From: Chitinophagaceae bacterium
GTDB lineage: Bacteria; Bacteroidota; Bacteroidia; Chitinophagales; Chitinophagaceae
DNA: 38,661 nt
Assembly (NCBI GenBank): GCA_019247775.1
Contig: JAFBAN010000059.1
Location: 1-38,661 of the forward strand
Direction: 5' to 3'
Position 1 is the first letter of the stretch. Each line of letters opens with the position of its first letter. The position numbers and the translations under genes are program-made. Positions 21,621 to 30,393 of this stretch are shown here, piece by piece. The notes beneath the pieces were generated by a model. The model did no database searches. It saw only the letters and a list, made by a program, of their open reading frames with translations, and was not told the origin of the DNA.

Positions 21621-23489
21621 ATGTTTCCTGAATACGATGTGATAGTAGTAGGCGCCGGCCATGCGGGTTGCGAAGCGGCTGCGGCTGCCGCCAACCTGGG
21701 CAGCAAGGTTTTGCTGGTGACCATGAACATGCAGACCATCGCCCAGATGAGCTGTAACCCGGCTATGGGCGGCATCGCTAAGGGACAGATCGTGAGGGAG
21801 ATAGATGCTATGGGCGGGTACAGCGGCATTGTCAGCGACCGGAGTATGATCCAGTTCAGGATGCTGAACAGGAGCAAGGGCCCTGCCATGTGGAGCCCAC
21901 GGTCGCAGAACGACCGGATGCTGTTCGCCGCTACCTGGCGTGAAATGCTGGAACAGACACCGAATGTTGACTTTTACCAGGATATGGTGCGGTCGATCCT
22001 GGTCAAAAACAATAAAGCCTGCGGGGTGATCACGGGCCTTGGGCACGAAGTAAAAGCCAGGGCGGTGGTAGTAACCAGCGGCACATTTCTGAATGGTGTG
22101 ATCCATATCGGCGAAAAACAATTCGGTGGTGGCCGGGTGGCTGAGAAAGCCGCTACCGGAATTACCGAACAGCTGGTCGAACTCGGCTTTGAAAGCGACC
22201 GGCTGAAAACCGGAACGCCGCCCAGGGTCGATGGCAGAAGCCTGGATTACAGCAAGATGGAGGAGCAAAAAGGCGACGATACCATCACCGGGTTCTCTTA
22301 CCTGGATATCCCGAGAATCCGGCCCGACCAGCAGCGCAGTTGCTATATCACTTATACCAATAGCACCGTTCATGATATTCTGAAAACCGGCTTCGACCGC
22401 AGCCCTATGTACCAGGGCCGGATCGAAGGAGTTGGACCCAGGTATTGTCCGAGCATTGAAGACAAGATCAACCGCTTCGCCGAGCGCGACAGGCACCAGC
22501 TGTTCGTAGAGCCGGAAGGCTGGAATACGGTGGAGATCTATGTGAACGGGTTCTCGACCTCATTACCAGAAGAAGTACAATACGAAGCTCTTCGTACTGT
22601 TGAAGGTTTCGAGAATGTCCGGATCTTCCGGCCGGGTTATGCTATAGAATACGATTATTTCCCTCCTACCCAATTGCAATATTCGCTGGAGACCAAGCTT
22701 ATCGGTCATTTGTTTTTTGCGGGGCAGATCAATGGCACCACGGGTTATGAGGAAGCCGCCTGCCAGGGATTGATGGCCGGCATCAACGCACACCAGAAAG
22801 CCCGCCATCTTGAGCCGTTCATTCTGAAAAGAAGCGATGCCTATATCGGCGTGCTGATAGACGACCTGATCAGCAAGGGCACCGAAGAACCTTACCGAAT
22901 GTTCACCAGTCGCGCAGAATTCAGGACTTTGTTACGCCAGGATAATGCCGATCTGCGCCTGACGGAAACCAGTTATCGGCTTGGCCTTGCTTCGCAGGGG
23001 CGAATGAACAGGGTTATCGCCAAACAGGAAGAGGTGGCCAAAGTAAAAAAAGCGCTCACGGAAATAAGCCTGGAGCCGGAAGAGGTGAACCCGCTTTTCG
23101 ACTCGGTGCGTTCTGCGCCACTTGGTGAAAAACAGAAAGCTGCCAAAATACTGTTGCGGCCGAATATCGATCTTCCCTCTCTGGTGGACAGCTCGGCAAC
23201 CCTCCATGAATCGCTGCAGAATATTTCCGCACTTTCACTCGAGCAGGCAGAGATCCAGGTAAAATATGAGCGCTACATCGAGAAAGAACAGGAAATCGTA
23301 GCCAAAATGAGCCAACTCGAGAATATGAGTATCCCGGATTCATTCGACTACGACAAAGTAGCCGCTTTATCGAACGAGGCATTGCAGAAGTTCAAGAAGA
23401 TCAGACCGGCTACGCTGGGGCAGGCCAGTCGCATCAGCGGCGTTAATCCAAGCGATGTGCAGATCCTTATGGTTTATATGGGACGGTAA
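21621..23489 (+). CDS. mnmG: tRNA uridine-5-carboxymethylaminomethyl(34) synthesis protein MnmG
   Basis: The 622-residue product, with MnmE, modifies U34 of several tRNAs using FAD, NADH and methylene-tetrahydrofolate. The N-terminal FAD motif is VIVVGAGHAGCEAA (about residues 6-19). Other family marks are SCNPAMGGIAKG, SRSKGPA-like NRSKGPAMWSPRSQ, LKTGTPPRVD and TSRAEFRTLLRQDNAD; the C-terminal helical domain that contacts MnmE and tRNA ends NPSDVQILMVYM. Length is normal (about 620-630). An upstream TTG in frame is not the start; MFPEYDV matches the family's N-terminus. Confidence 0.98.
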   Translation: MFPEYDVIVVGAGHAGCEAAAAAANLGSKVLLVTMNMQTIAQMSCNPAMGGIAKGQIVREIDAMGGYSGIVSDRSMIQFRMLNRSKGPAMWSPRSQNDRMLFAATWREMLEQTPNVDFYQDMVRSILVKNNKACGVITGLGHEVKARAVVVTSGTFLNGVIHIGEKQFGGGRVAEKAATGITEQLVELGFESDRLKTGTPPRVDGRSLDYSKMEEQKGDDTITGFSYLDIPRIRPDQQRSCYITYTNSTVHDILKTGFDRSPMYQGRIEGVGPRYCPSIEDKINRFAERDRHQLFVEPEGWNTVEIYVNGFSTSLPEEVQYEALRTVEGFENVRIFRPGYAIEYDYFPPTQLQYSLETKLIGHLFFAGQINGTTGYEEAACQGLMAGINAHQKARHLEPFILKRSDAYIGVLIDDLISKGTEEPYRMFTSRAEFRTLLRQDNADLRLTETSYRLGLASQGRMNRVIAKQEEVAKVKKALTEISLEPEEVNPLFDSVRSAPLGEKQKAAKILLRPNIDLPSLVDSSATLHESLQNISALSLEQAEIQVKYERYIEKEQEIVAKMSQLENMSIPDSFDYDKVAALSNEALQKFKKIRPATLGQASRISGVNPSDVQILMVYMGR

Positions 23490-23495
23490 TCCTTT

Positions 23496-23939
23496 ATGTC
23501 AACTATACCCGGTTCCACCACCCATTTGTCGCCCAGGCACAGACGATTGCTGCTGTTTGCGGTGCTGTTGTTATTGATTGGCCTTATCAATTATTTCTTT
23601 TTTCAACCCCATATTGTTTTATTCGGCCAACCGGGCCACCAGCCTTATATACGCCTCGGCAACAAGAGCCTGCCGGGCAGGTTTCTTACCGGTTATCTCG
23701 GCGATATAGTTTGGTGTTGCGCACTGATGCTTGTGCTGGTAATATTATCCGAGCGGGGGCTCTTGCATTTGACCGGAAGGATATTTATCTTGTTACTTCC
23801 TTTTGCTTCGGAATTCGCACAATCAGCTGGCATTATCAATGGCGTATTCGATTGGCTTGATATCGTTATCTATGGCGCAATAGAATCGGTGTCGGTTTTT
23901 CTTTTTCCCGGATTATTATCCCGGCTTTATGAAAAATAA
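23496..23939 (+). CDS. Small integral membrane protein, VanZ-like
   Basis: The 147-residue product has four predicted membrane segments (about residues 19-38, 68-85, 92-108 and 120-142). The segment SEFAQSAGIINGVFDWLDIV resembles the E-x-x-Q...D-x-x-D pattern of VanZ-like proteins, whose role is poorly known. It begins 6 bp after the mnmG stop and overlaps the next gene by 11 bp, so it is probably part of the same transcript. The VanZ link is tentative. Confidence 0.65.
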   Translation: MSTIPGSTTHLSPRHRRLLLFAVLLLLIGLINYFFFQPHIVLFGQPGHQPYIRLGNKSLPGRFLTGYLGDIVWCCALMLVLVILSERGLLHLTGRIFILLLPFASEFAQSAGIINGVFDWLDIVIYGAIESVSVFLFPGLLSRLYEK

Positions 23940-24435
23940 CAAGTCTGGTCTGGCCGCCTTTGTTGTTGCGGCTCTGTTCTTACTGATGGCGGCAGCCAGC
24001 GCCCCGCCCAGAAGATCGTATCAGTCTTACCAGCCGAAACCACTACCCTGTATCAAACACCGGCCGCTTAATTACAGTCCCGTGCTGATAAAACTAAACA
24101 TCAGCGGATCCTATACCATGAAGGACCTGCCGGGTTACCAGGAAAGCGGTCCGTATCTGTACCTCGAAAAGTTAAACAACCTCAACCCGTACAAATACAA
24201 ACTGGCAGACGGGGTATTGCCTAACCTTACGCTTGAGATCACTTTCAATACCGATAATTACGGACACTACGGCGCAACCATCAACGGTTCCGTATTCGAT
24301 GGTGAATTCTATATCAACCTGCCGTCGAACTATATTACACACCAGAAATTACTGGACGATATCTGCTCAGCCGTAGATGCACGTATTACCAGGGGCTGGT
24401 GCCGTAATTGCCCCGGACCCTGTGTGATCGATTAA
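23929..24435 (+). CDS. Hypothetical exported protein
   Basis: The 168-residue product starts with a signal peptide or anchor (about residues 8-25, LAAFVVAALFLLMAAASA). The mature part has a Pro/Tyr-rich start (RRSYQSYQPKPLP), a beta-rich middle, and a C-terminus with three cysteines (CRNCPGPC) beside a fourth at DICSAV. I do not recognise a family. Its start overlaps the end of the preceding membrane-protein gene by 11 bp, which suggests translational coupling and a shared envelope role. Confidence 0.7.
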   Translation: MKNNKSGLAAFVVAALFLLMAAASAPPRRSYQSYQPKPLPCIKHRPLNYSPVLIKLNISGSYTMKDLPGYQESGPYLYLEKLNNLNPYKYKLADGVLPNLTLEITFNTDNYGHYGATINGSVFDGEFYINLPSNYITHQKLLDDICSAVDARITRGWCRNCPGPCVID

Positions 24436-24540
24436 ATAAGCCCCTCTTGGCCTGTCGGCCCAACACAGCTGCCGATATTTTTCCCGGCCATATTTTCGCC
24501 GGCATTTATTCAATAACTTCCCTTTCCCAAATACTGCTTT

Positions 24541-25566
24541 ATGAAATGGCTGCTACTGCTTGTGATCACCGGCGCCCTCTTTTTTGCCGGCTGCAAACAA
24601 CCTGAAACCTTATCGCTTAAAGATTATCACGCCGTTACCGACAGCGGCGTGCAGACCGGCGGTGTGAGGATGATACCCATTGAAACGCCGGTAGGGAAAT
24701 TCAAAGTGTAGACCAAGCGTTTCGGCAATAATCCGCGCATCAAGGTGCTGTGCCTGCACGGCGGCCCGGGCGGCACGCATGAGTTCTTCGAATCTTTCGA
24801 AAGCTTTTTTCCGCAGGAGGGTTTCGAATTTTATGAATACGACCAGCTGGGGTCATTTTTCAGCGATCAACCCAAAGACAGCAGCCTGTGGACAACGGCG
24901 CGGTTCGTGGAGGAAGTGGAGCAGGTGCGCAAGGCGTTGGGGCTCGATAAAAACAATTTCTACCTGCTGGGACATAGCTGGGGTGGTATCCTGGCCATGG
25001 AATATGCGCTTAAATACCAGAATAATCTGAAAGGCCTTATCATCAGCAATATGATGAGCAGTTGCCCGGCCTATGGAAAATATGCGGAAGATGTATTGGG
25101 TAAACAGATGGATCCGAAAGTGCTGGACAGTATCAAATCACTTGAAGCCCGCGGTCAGTTCTCCAGCCCCAAATACATGGAGCTGCTTATGCCTAATTTC
25201 TATGCGAAGCATTTCTGCCGGCTCAGCCCCTGGCCCGAAATGTTCAACCGCGCGATGCCGCATCTGAACGGTGAGATCTATACCATGATGCAGGGACCCT
25301 CCGAATTCGGGATCTCGGGCCGGCTGGCCAACTGGGACAGGAGCAAGGACCTGCCGCAGATAAAAGTTCCTACCCTTACCATCGGCGGCATGCATGATAC
25401 CATGGATCCAGAACATATGAAATGGATGGCCGGGCAGGTACAACAGGGGCGCAGCCTGGTCTGTCCTGATGGCAGCCACTGTTCCATGTGGGATGACCAG
25501 CCTCATTATTTCCCGGGCGTTATCAGTTTCATCCGGGATGTAGATGCCGGCAATTTCAAAAAATAG
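24541..25566 (+). pseudogene. Proline-iminopeptidase-like alpha/beta hydrolase lipoprotein, broken by an in-frame TAG
   Basis: From the ATG at 24541 the frame reads a lipoprotein signal ending FFAGC (Cys18), then 38 more codons, then TAG at 24709-24711 (codon 57), then an intact frame of 284 codons to 25566. The stop sits in FKV-stop-TKRFGN, where family members normally have FKVWTKR, so one G-to-A change (TGG to TAG) explains it. The downstream part is complete: HGGPGG oxyanion-hole motif, GHSWGG nucleophile elbow, an Asp in GGMHDTMDPE and a late His in GSHC. Everything else looks under selection, so the lesion is recent, an error in the sequence, or suppressed. A GTG at 24745 could start a signal-less fragment, but this would begin within the core fold. 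Confidence 0.85.
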
Positions 25567-25592
25567 CGCTCACCCCGCAAAACAGCGCTTTT
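25561..25592 (+). terminator. Possible terminator after the broken hydrolase gene
   Basis: AGCGCT at 25565-25570 and at 25584-25589 can pair around a 13-nt loop, preceded by As and followed by four Ts. The stop codon lies in the first arm. The stem is short, so this is only a candidate. Confidence 0.4.
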
Positions 25593-25670
25593 ACCGGTAA
25601 ATCGGTCTGAGGGTTTTTTCTGTACTGCGGTTTCAGTAGTTTTATCACTCTCCAAACTAACAACTCACTT

Positions 25671-28600
25671 ATGAGAAAAATCAAGCTCCTGCTTTCCGGG
25701 TTGCTGTTTGCGTCGTTGCTGCAGGCCCAGGAAACTTTCCCGGTAAACGGGGTGGCGGACAAACGCGAGAAGTGCTACGCGTTTACCAATGCCACGATCG
25801 TTAAAGATGCACAGACTACGCTTACCAATGCTACCATGGTGATCCGCGATGGAAAGATCGTGGCACTCGGTACCGGCAGCATCGCCATCCCGAAAGATGC
25901 TACGGTGATCGACTGTAAAGACAAGTACATCTATCCTTCCTTTATCGATATGTACACCGATTATGGTGTGGCGCCCCAGCCCGCAGCGGGTGGGGCCGGC
26001 GGCGGCCGGGGCGGTGGCGGTGGTTTTAATTTCAACCAGCCTTCGCAGATCACTTCCAATACCAAGGGCGCTTACGGCTGGAACCAGGCTATCAAGCCCG
26101 AAGTAGCCGCCCATGCCATTTTCGCGGTGGACGATGCCAAAGCGAAAACCCTGCGCGACCTGGGCTTCGGCACCGTGGGCACCCATGTAAAGGATGGCAT
26201 CGCCCGGGGAACCGGCGCCGTGGTTACCCTGAACAATGATAATGAGAACCTGGTGTTCGTTAAAGAAAAAGCCTCTGCGCATTATTCATTCAGCCGCGGC
26301 ACTTCCACCCAGAGCTATCCGAGCAGCCTGATGGGAGTTATCGCTTTGCTGCGTCAAACTTATCTGGATGCGCAGTGGTATAAGAACAAACCCGCCAAAG
26401 AAGGATTGAACCTTTCGCTGCAGGCCTGGAATGAAAACCAGAACCTGCCACAGATCTTCGAGGCGGACGATAAATGGAACGATATCCGCGCCGACCGTGT
26501 AGGCGATGAATTCGGCGTACAATATATTATCAAGGGCGGCGGTAATGAATACCAGCGCATCAATGAAGTAGCCGCCACCAAGGCCAGCTATATTATTCCG
26601 CTGAACTATCCGCAGGCCATGGATGTGGAAGATCCCAATGATGCAAGGGCCGTATCCCTCAGCGATATGAAGCACTGGGAACTTGCTCCTTCCAATCCTG
26701 CGGCGCTCGAAAAAGCAAATATCAATTTTGCGCTGACGACGGCCGATCTCCGCGCTACCAATCAGTTCTTCACCAACCTGCGCAAGGCGTTCGATATGGG
26801 GCTCACAGAAAACAGGGCCCTGGATGCGCTTACGAAAGTGCCGGCACAGTTGCTGGGCGTTTATGATAAAGTGGGCAGCCTCGAAACCGGTAAGCTCGCC
26901 AATTTCATTATCACTTCCGGGCCCGTGTTCAGCGACAGAACCTCTTTCCTGCAGAACTGGGTACAGGGTACCAAATACGGCATCAAAGAAGACGCATGGA
27001 CGGATATCAAGGGACTGTATAATCTTTCCATTAATACCCCATCGGGTCCTGTAAATTATACGCTGGATGTGAAAAGCGCTTCTGCCGCCAATGTGATCGG
27101 AAAAGACACGCTGACGGGCCGGTTCAGTTATGATGGCAAGATCGTAAAACTCGGATTTTCCACTACTCCTTCGCGCAGGCCCCAGGGGGGAGCCGGAGCT
27201 CCTGGTGGATTTGGCGGCGGTGGGTTCGGTAATCGTGGCGGCGGCGGTGCTGCCGGCGGCGTACAATATCGGCTGACAGGCGTTGTGAGCGGCAATACCT
27301 GGAACGGGTATGGCGAAGACACTGCCGGCAACAGGATCACCTGGGCAGCCAGCTTTGCATCCGCTTCAACCGCAAGCGCCGACTCTTCGAGAGGCGGACG
27401 CCGCGGTTTTCCGGGCCGGGTAGCCAAAGTGAGCTATCCTTTCGACGGGTATGGCTGGGAAGAAGCGCCGAAGCAGGAAGATCTGCTTATCAAGAATGCA
27501 ACCGTATGGACCAATGAAAAAGACGGTAAACTGGAGAATGCGGATGTGCTGGTGAAGGGTGGCAAGATCGCCCGTGTGGGCAAGAACCTGAGCGACGCAA
27601 GTGCAAGGGTGATAGATGCAACCGGCAAACATGTAACGGCGGGCATCATCGATGAGCACTCGCATATTGCCGTGCAGTCGATCAACGAAGGCGGTCAATC
27701 CGTAACCTCGGAAGTTCGTATCGCAGATAACCTCAATCCCGAAGATATCAGCATTTACAGGCAGCTGAGCGGCGGCGTTACATCGTCGCATATCCTGCAT
27801 GGTTCTGCCAATACCATCGGAGGACAGACACAGCTGATCAAACTGCGCTGGGGTGCGGATGATGAGGGACTGAAGTTCAAGAACTGGGATCCATTTATCA
27901 AATTCGCTCTGGGTGAAAACGTGAAGCGTACCACTTCCAGCAATAATAACCGCTTCCCCGATACCCGGATGGGTGTGGAAGAAGTATTGAACGATGCATT
28001 TGCCCGCGCCAGAGATTATGAAGCGGCGATGAAAGCCGACCCAAAAACAAGGAGAGACCTGGAACTGGATGCGCTTGTTGAGATCATGAACAGAAAACGA
28101 TTCATTACCTGTCACTCTTATGTTCAAAGTGAGATCACCGCGGCAATGCGGGTAGGTGATAAATACGGATTCAAGTTCAACACCTTTACCCATATCCTCG
28201 AGGGTTATAAGGTAGCAGACAAAATGAAGGCACATGGTTCAAGCGCTTCAACCTTTGCCGACTGGTGGTATTACAAGGTGGAAGTGACCGATGCCATGGC
28301 TTATAATGCGGCCATCATGTATAAGATGGGATTGAATGTTTGTATCAATTCCGATGATGCGGAAATGGCGCGTCGCCTTAACCAGGAAGCGGGCAAGACC
28401 GTTCGTTATGGCGGCGTTCCGGAAGAAGACGCCCTGAAGATGGTAACACTGAACCCGGCCAAAGCCCTGCATGTGGATGACAGGGTGGGCAGTATCAAAG
28501 CCGGTAAGGATGCCGACCTGGTGATCTGGACCGACAATCCACTGAGCATTTACGCCAAATCCGATAAGACGATTGTTGACGGTATCGTCTACTTCGATCG

Positions 28601-28808
28601 TGATAAGGATGCGGAGCAGCGCAAGAAGATCGCTGCCGAGCGTTTCCGCCTTACGCAGAAACTGATCGCTGAAAAAAGAACGGCTGGTCCCGGTGGCGTA
28701 CGCGCTGCGGAACCCAGCTGGCAGTTCCTGCTGAGCTGCGGCGATCATGATCATCATGATGGATTGTTTACCATCGACCTGCAGGAAGACGAAACCATCA
28801 ACAAATAA
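25671..28808 (+). CDS. Exported double-module amidohydrolase
   Basis: The 1045-residue product has a signal peptide (about 1-20, ending LLQAQ) and two amidohydrolase-like modules. The first (about 35-470) has the small beta domain start (TIVKDAQTTLTNATMVIRDG) and the end VGSLETGKLANFIITSG, but where HxH should be it reads YPSFIDMYTDYG, so it lacks the metal motif. The second (about 605-1000) is intact: H663-S-H665, His815 (TCHSY), His841 (THILEG), Asp895 (NSDDAE). It resembles imidazolonepropionase-like hydrolases; the substrate is unknown. Gly-rich inserts lie at about 104-120 and 505-533. The next gene starts 10 bp downstream. Confidence 0.9.
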   Translation: MRKIKLLLSGLLFASLLQAQETFPVNGVADKREKCYAFTNATIVKDAQTTLTNATMVIRDGKIVALGTGSIAIPKDATVIDCKDKYIYPSFIDMYTDYGVAPQPAAGGAGGGRGGGGGFNFNQPSQITSNTKGAYGWNQAIKPEVAAHAIFAVDDAKAKTLRDLGFGTVGTHVKDGIARGTGAVVTLNNDNENLVFVKEKASAHYSFSRGTSTQSYPSSLMGVIALLRQTYLDAQWYKNKPAKEGLNLSLQAWNENQNLPQIFEADDKWNDIRADRVGDEFGVQYIIKGGGNEYQRINEVAATKASYIIPLNYPQAMDVEDPNDARAVSLSDMKHWELAPSNPAALEKANINFALTTADLRATNQFFTNLRKAFDMGLTENRALDALTKVPAQLLGVYDKVGSLETGKLANFIITSGPVFSDRTSFLQNWVQGTKYGIKEDAWTDIKGLYNLSINTPSGPVNYTLDVKSASAANVIGKDTLTGRFSYDGKIVKLGFSTTPSRRPQGGAGAPGGFGGGGFGNRGGGGAAGGVQYRLTGVVSGNTWNGYGEDTAGNRITWAASFASASTASADSSRGGRRGFPGRVAKVSYPFDGYGWEEAPKQEDLLIKNATVWTNEKDGKLENADVLVKGGKIARVGKNLSDASARVIDATGKHVTAGIIDEHSHIAVQSINEGGQSVTSEVRIADNLNPEDISIYRQLSGGVTSSHILHGSANTIGGQTQLIKLRWGADDEGLKFKNWDPFIKFALGENVKRTTSSNNNRFPDTRMGVEEVLNDAFARARDYEAAMKADPKTRRDLELDALVEIMNRKRFITCHSYVQSEITAAMRVGDKYGFKFNTFTHILEGYKVADKMKAHGSSASTFADWWYYKVEVTDAMAYNAAIMYKMGLNVCINSDDAEMARRLNQEAGKTVRYGGVPEEDALKMVTLNPAKALHVDDRVGSIKAGKDADLVIWTDNPLSIYAKSDKTIVDGIVYFDRDKDAEQRKKIAAERFRLTQKLIAEKRTAGPGGVRAAEPSWQFLLSCGDHDHHDGLFTIDLQEDETINK

Positions 28809-28818
28809 ACTACCAACC

Positions 28819-30150
28819 ATGAAAAAAATATATAGTACGATACTCGCCTTATCTGTTGCGGTTGGTCTGATCCAGGCGCAGGATGTGGTGTATCCCACCA
28901 ACCATTTTAACGGCCGGCTTTTTATAACCGGCGGCACGGTGCATGTTGGCAACGGGCAGGTACTGGAGAACGCTACGATCGAAGTGAACAATGGCAAGAT
29001 CGTGAACATCGGCTCCGGTATCAATGCAGCCGGCGGCGCCAAAGTAATCGATGCTAAAGGCAAACAGGTATATCCCGGGCTGATACTGCCGTCCACCGAT
29101 CTGGGTCTGAAAGAGATCGCCAATGGGGTGCGCGGCAGCAATGACTACTCCGAACTGGGCGACTACAATACCAGTGTACGGTCCATCACCGCATACAATA
29201 CCGATTCGAAAGTGATCAATGTATTGCGCGGTAACGGTATCCTGCTGGCAAGCATTACTCCGGAAGGAGGTACCATCAGCGGATCTTCTTCCGTGGTGCA
29301 GCTCGATGCCTGGAATTGGGAAGATGCGGCATATAAAATGGATGCGGGCATTCATTTGAACCTGCCGAGTTTCATCAACCGCTTCGGACGCAGGGGCGGC
29401 GGCGGATTTCCGGGCGGATTCCCGGGCCTGGGTGGCGGTCAGCAGACTGATCCTACCAAACTGGCACTGGACAGGGTGGAGGAGATCAAATCATTCTTCC
29501 GCCAGGCCAAAGCCTATCTGGCCGAAGGCACCCATGCCAATACCAACCTGAAACTCGAGGCGGTGAAAGGTCTGTTCGACAGGAAGCAAAAGCTGTTCGT
29601 TCACGGCGACCAGGTAAAACAGATGCTGGTAGCGATAGACCTCGCCAAGGAATTCGGCTTCGATGTGGTGGTGGTTGGCGGCAGCGAAAGCTACCAGATC
29701 GCCGATCTCCTGAAAGCCAATAATGTTGCAGTGATCCTGAAAGAGGAGCACTCATTGCCGGCTGCGGAAGACGACGATGTGGATCAGCCCTATAAAACAC
29801 CTGCCATGCTGCAAAAAGCGGGCGTGCTGTTTGCGCTGAACGATACACATGATGAATCGCGTTACCGCAATCTTTCATACAATGCAGGTACGGCTGCCAC
29901 TTATGGTCTTACCAAAGAGCAGGCGCTGCAGGCGATCACGCTGAATGCCGCCAAAATACTCGGCGTTGATGACAGAACCGGTTCACTGGAAGTTGGTAAA
30001 GACGCCAATATCGTGATCAGCGACGGCGATCTGCTGGATATGCGCACCAGTAATGTTTCGCATGCCATCATTCAGGGCAGGGAGATCAGCCTCGACAACA
30101 AACAGAAAGAATTGTATGAGCGCTATAAATTCAAGTATGGCATCAAATAA
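28819..30150 (+). CDS. Exported degenerate amidohydrolase-like protein
   Basis: The 444-residue product has a signal peptide (about 1-21, ending GLIQAQ). It shows the amidohydrolase frame: TGGTVHVGNGQVLENATIEV at the start and ILGVDDRTGSLEVGKDANIV near the end. The metal motif PGLIDxHxH is replaced by PGLILPSTDLG, and the late catalytic Asp region reads FALNDTHDE. It matches the degenerate N-terminal module of the preceding gene (compare EFGFDVVVVGGSESYQ with EFGVQYIIKGGGNEYQ), so the two modules are likely paralogous. A Gly-rich insert (GRRGGGGFPGGFPGLGGG) lies at about 195-212. The start MKKIYS follows the upstream stop by 10 bp; a strong terminator follows. Confidence 0.85.
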   Translation: MKKIYSTILALSVAVGLIQAQDVVYPTNHFNGRLFITGGTVHVGNGQVLENATIEVNNGKIVNIGSGINAAGGAKVIDAKGKQVYPGLILPSTDLGLKEIANGVRGSNDYSELGDYNTSVRSITAYNTDSKVINVLRGNGILLASITPEGGTISGSSSVVQLDAWNWEDAAYKMDAGIHLNLPSFINRFGRRGGGGFPGGFPGLGGGQQTDPTKLALDRVEEIKSFFRQAKAYLAEGTHANTNLKLEAVKGLFDRKQKLFVHGDQVKQMLVAIDLAKEFGFDVVVVGGSESYQIADLLKANNVAVILKEEHSLPAAEDDDVDQPYKTPAMLQKAGVLFALNDTHDESRYRNLSYNAGTAATYGLTKEQALQAITLNAAKILGVDDRTGSLEVGKDANIVISDGDLLDMRTSNVSHAIIQGREISLDNKQKELYERYKFKYGIK

Positions 30151-30172
30151 AAAATAAAATTCTTTTAAACGA

Positions 30173-30199
30173 CCCCGGCCTGTGCCGGGGTTTTTTTTT
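30173..30199 (+). terminator. Strong intrinsic terminator of the amidohydrolase pair
   Basis: CCCCGGC pairs with GCCGGGG (7 bp, 4-nt loop) and is followed by nine Ts, 22 nt after the stop of the second gene. Confidence 0.93.
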
Positions 30200-30393
30200 G
30201 CCCCCTATCGACAACCCTCTTAACATTTGCTTCACACTTATATCGTGGATTCTTGCCGCTCGTCCGGTTCCTCTTCCGCTTATGTGAAGGTTGCGGACTT
30301 AACATTTCAGGCCTGGTAACCTTTTTAGCTTTATGGCGTTTACATCATGCCGCAATACCGGCGGACCCCTAAACGCGTTAACCAACCGACCGT

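Noticed and set aside
24745..25566. Separate gene starting at GTG 24745
   Set aside because: The start would fall within the core fold just before the oxyanion-hole motif, and the upstream in-frame sequence encodes the missing signal peptide and N-terminus.
25665..28235. Long minus-strand open frames opposite the amidohydrolase gene
   Set aside because: Shadows caused by GC-rich codons; the plus-strand frame has a signal peptide and intact metal motifs.
28747..28818. Upstream start for the second amidohydrolase-like gene
   Set aside because: It would overlap the first gene and place 24 unrelated residues before a good signal peptide at 28819.
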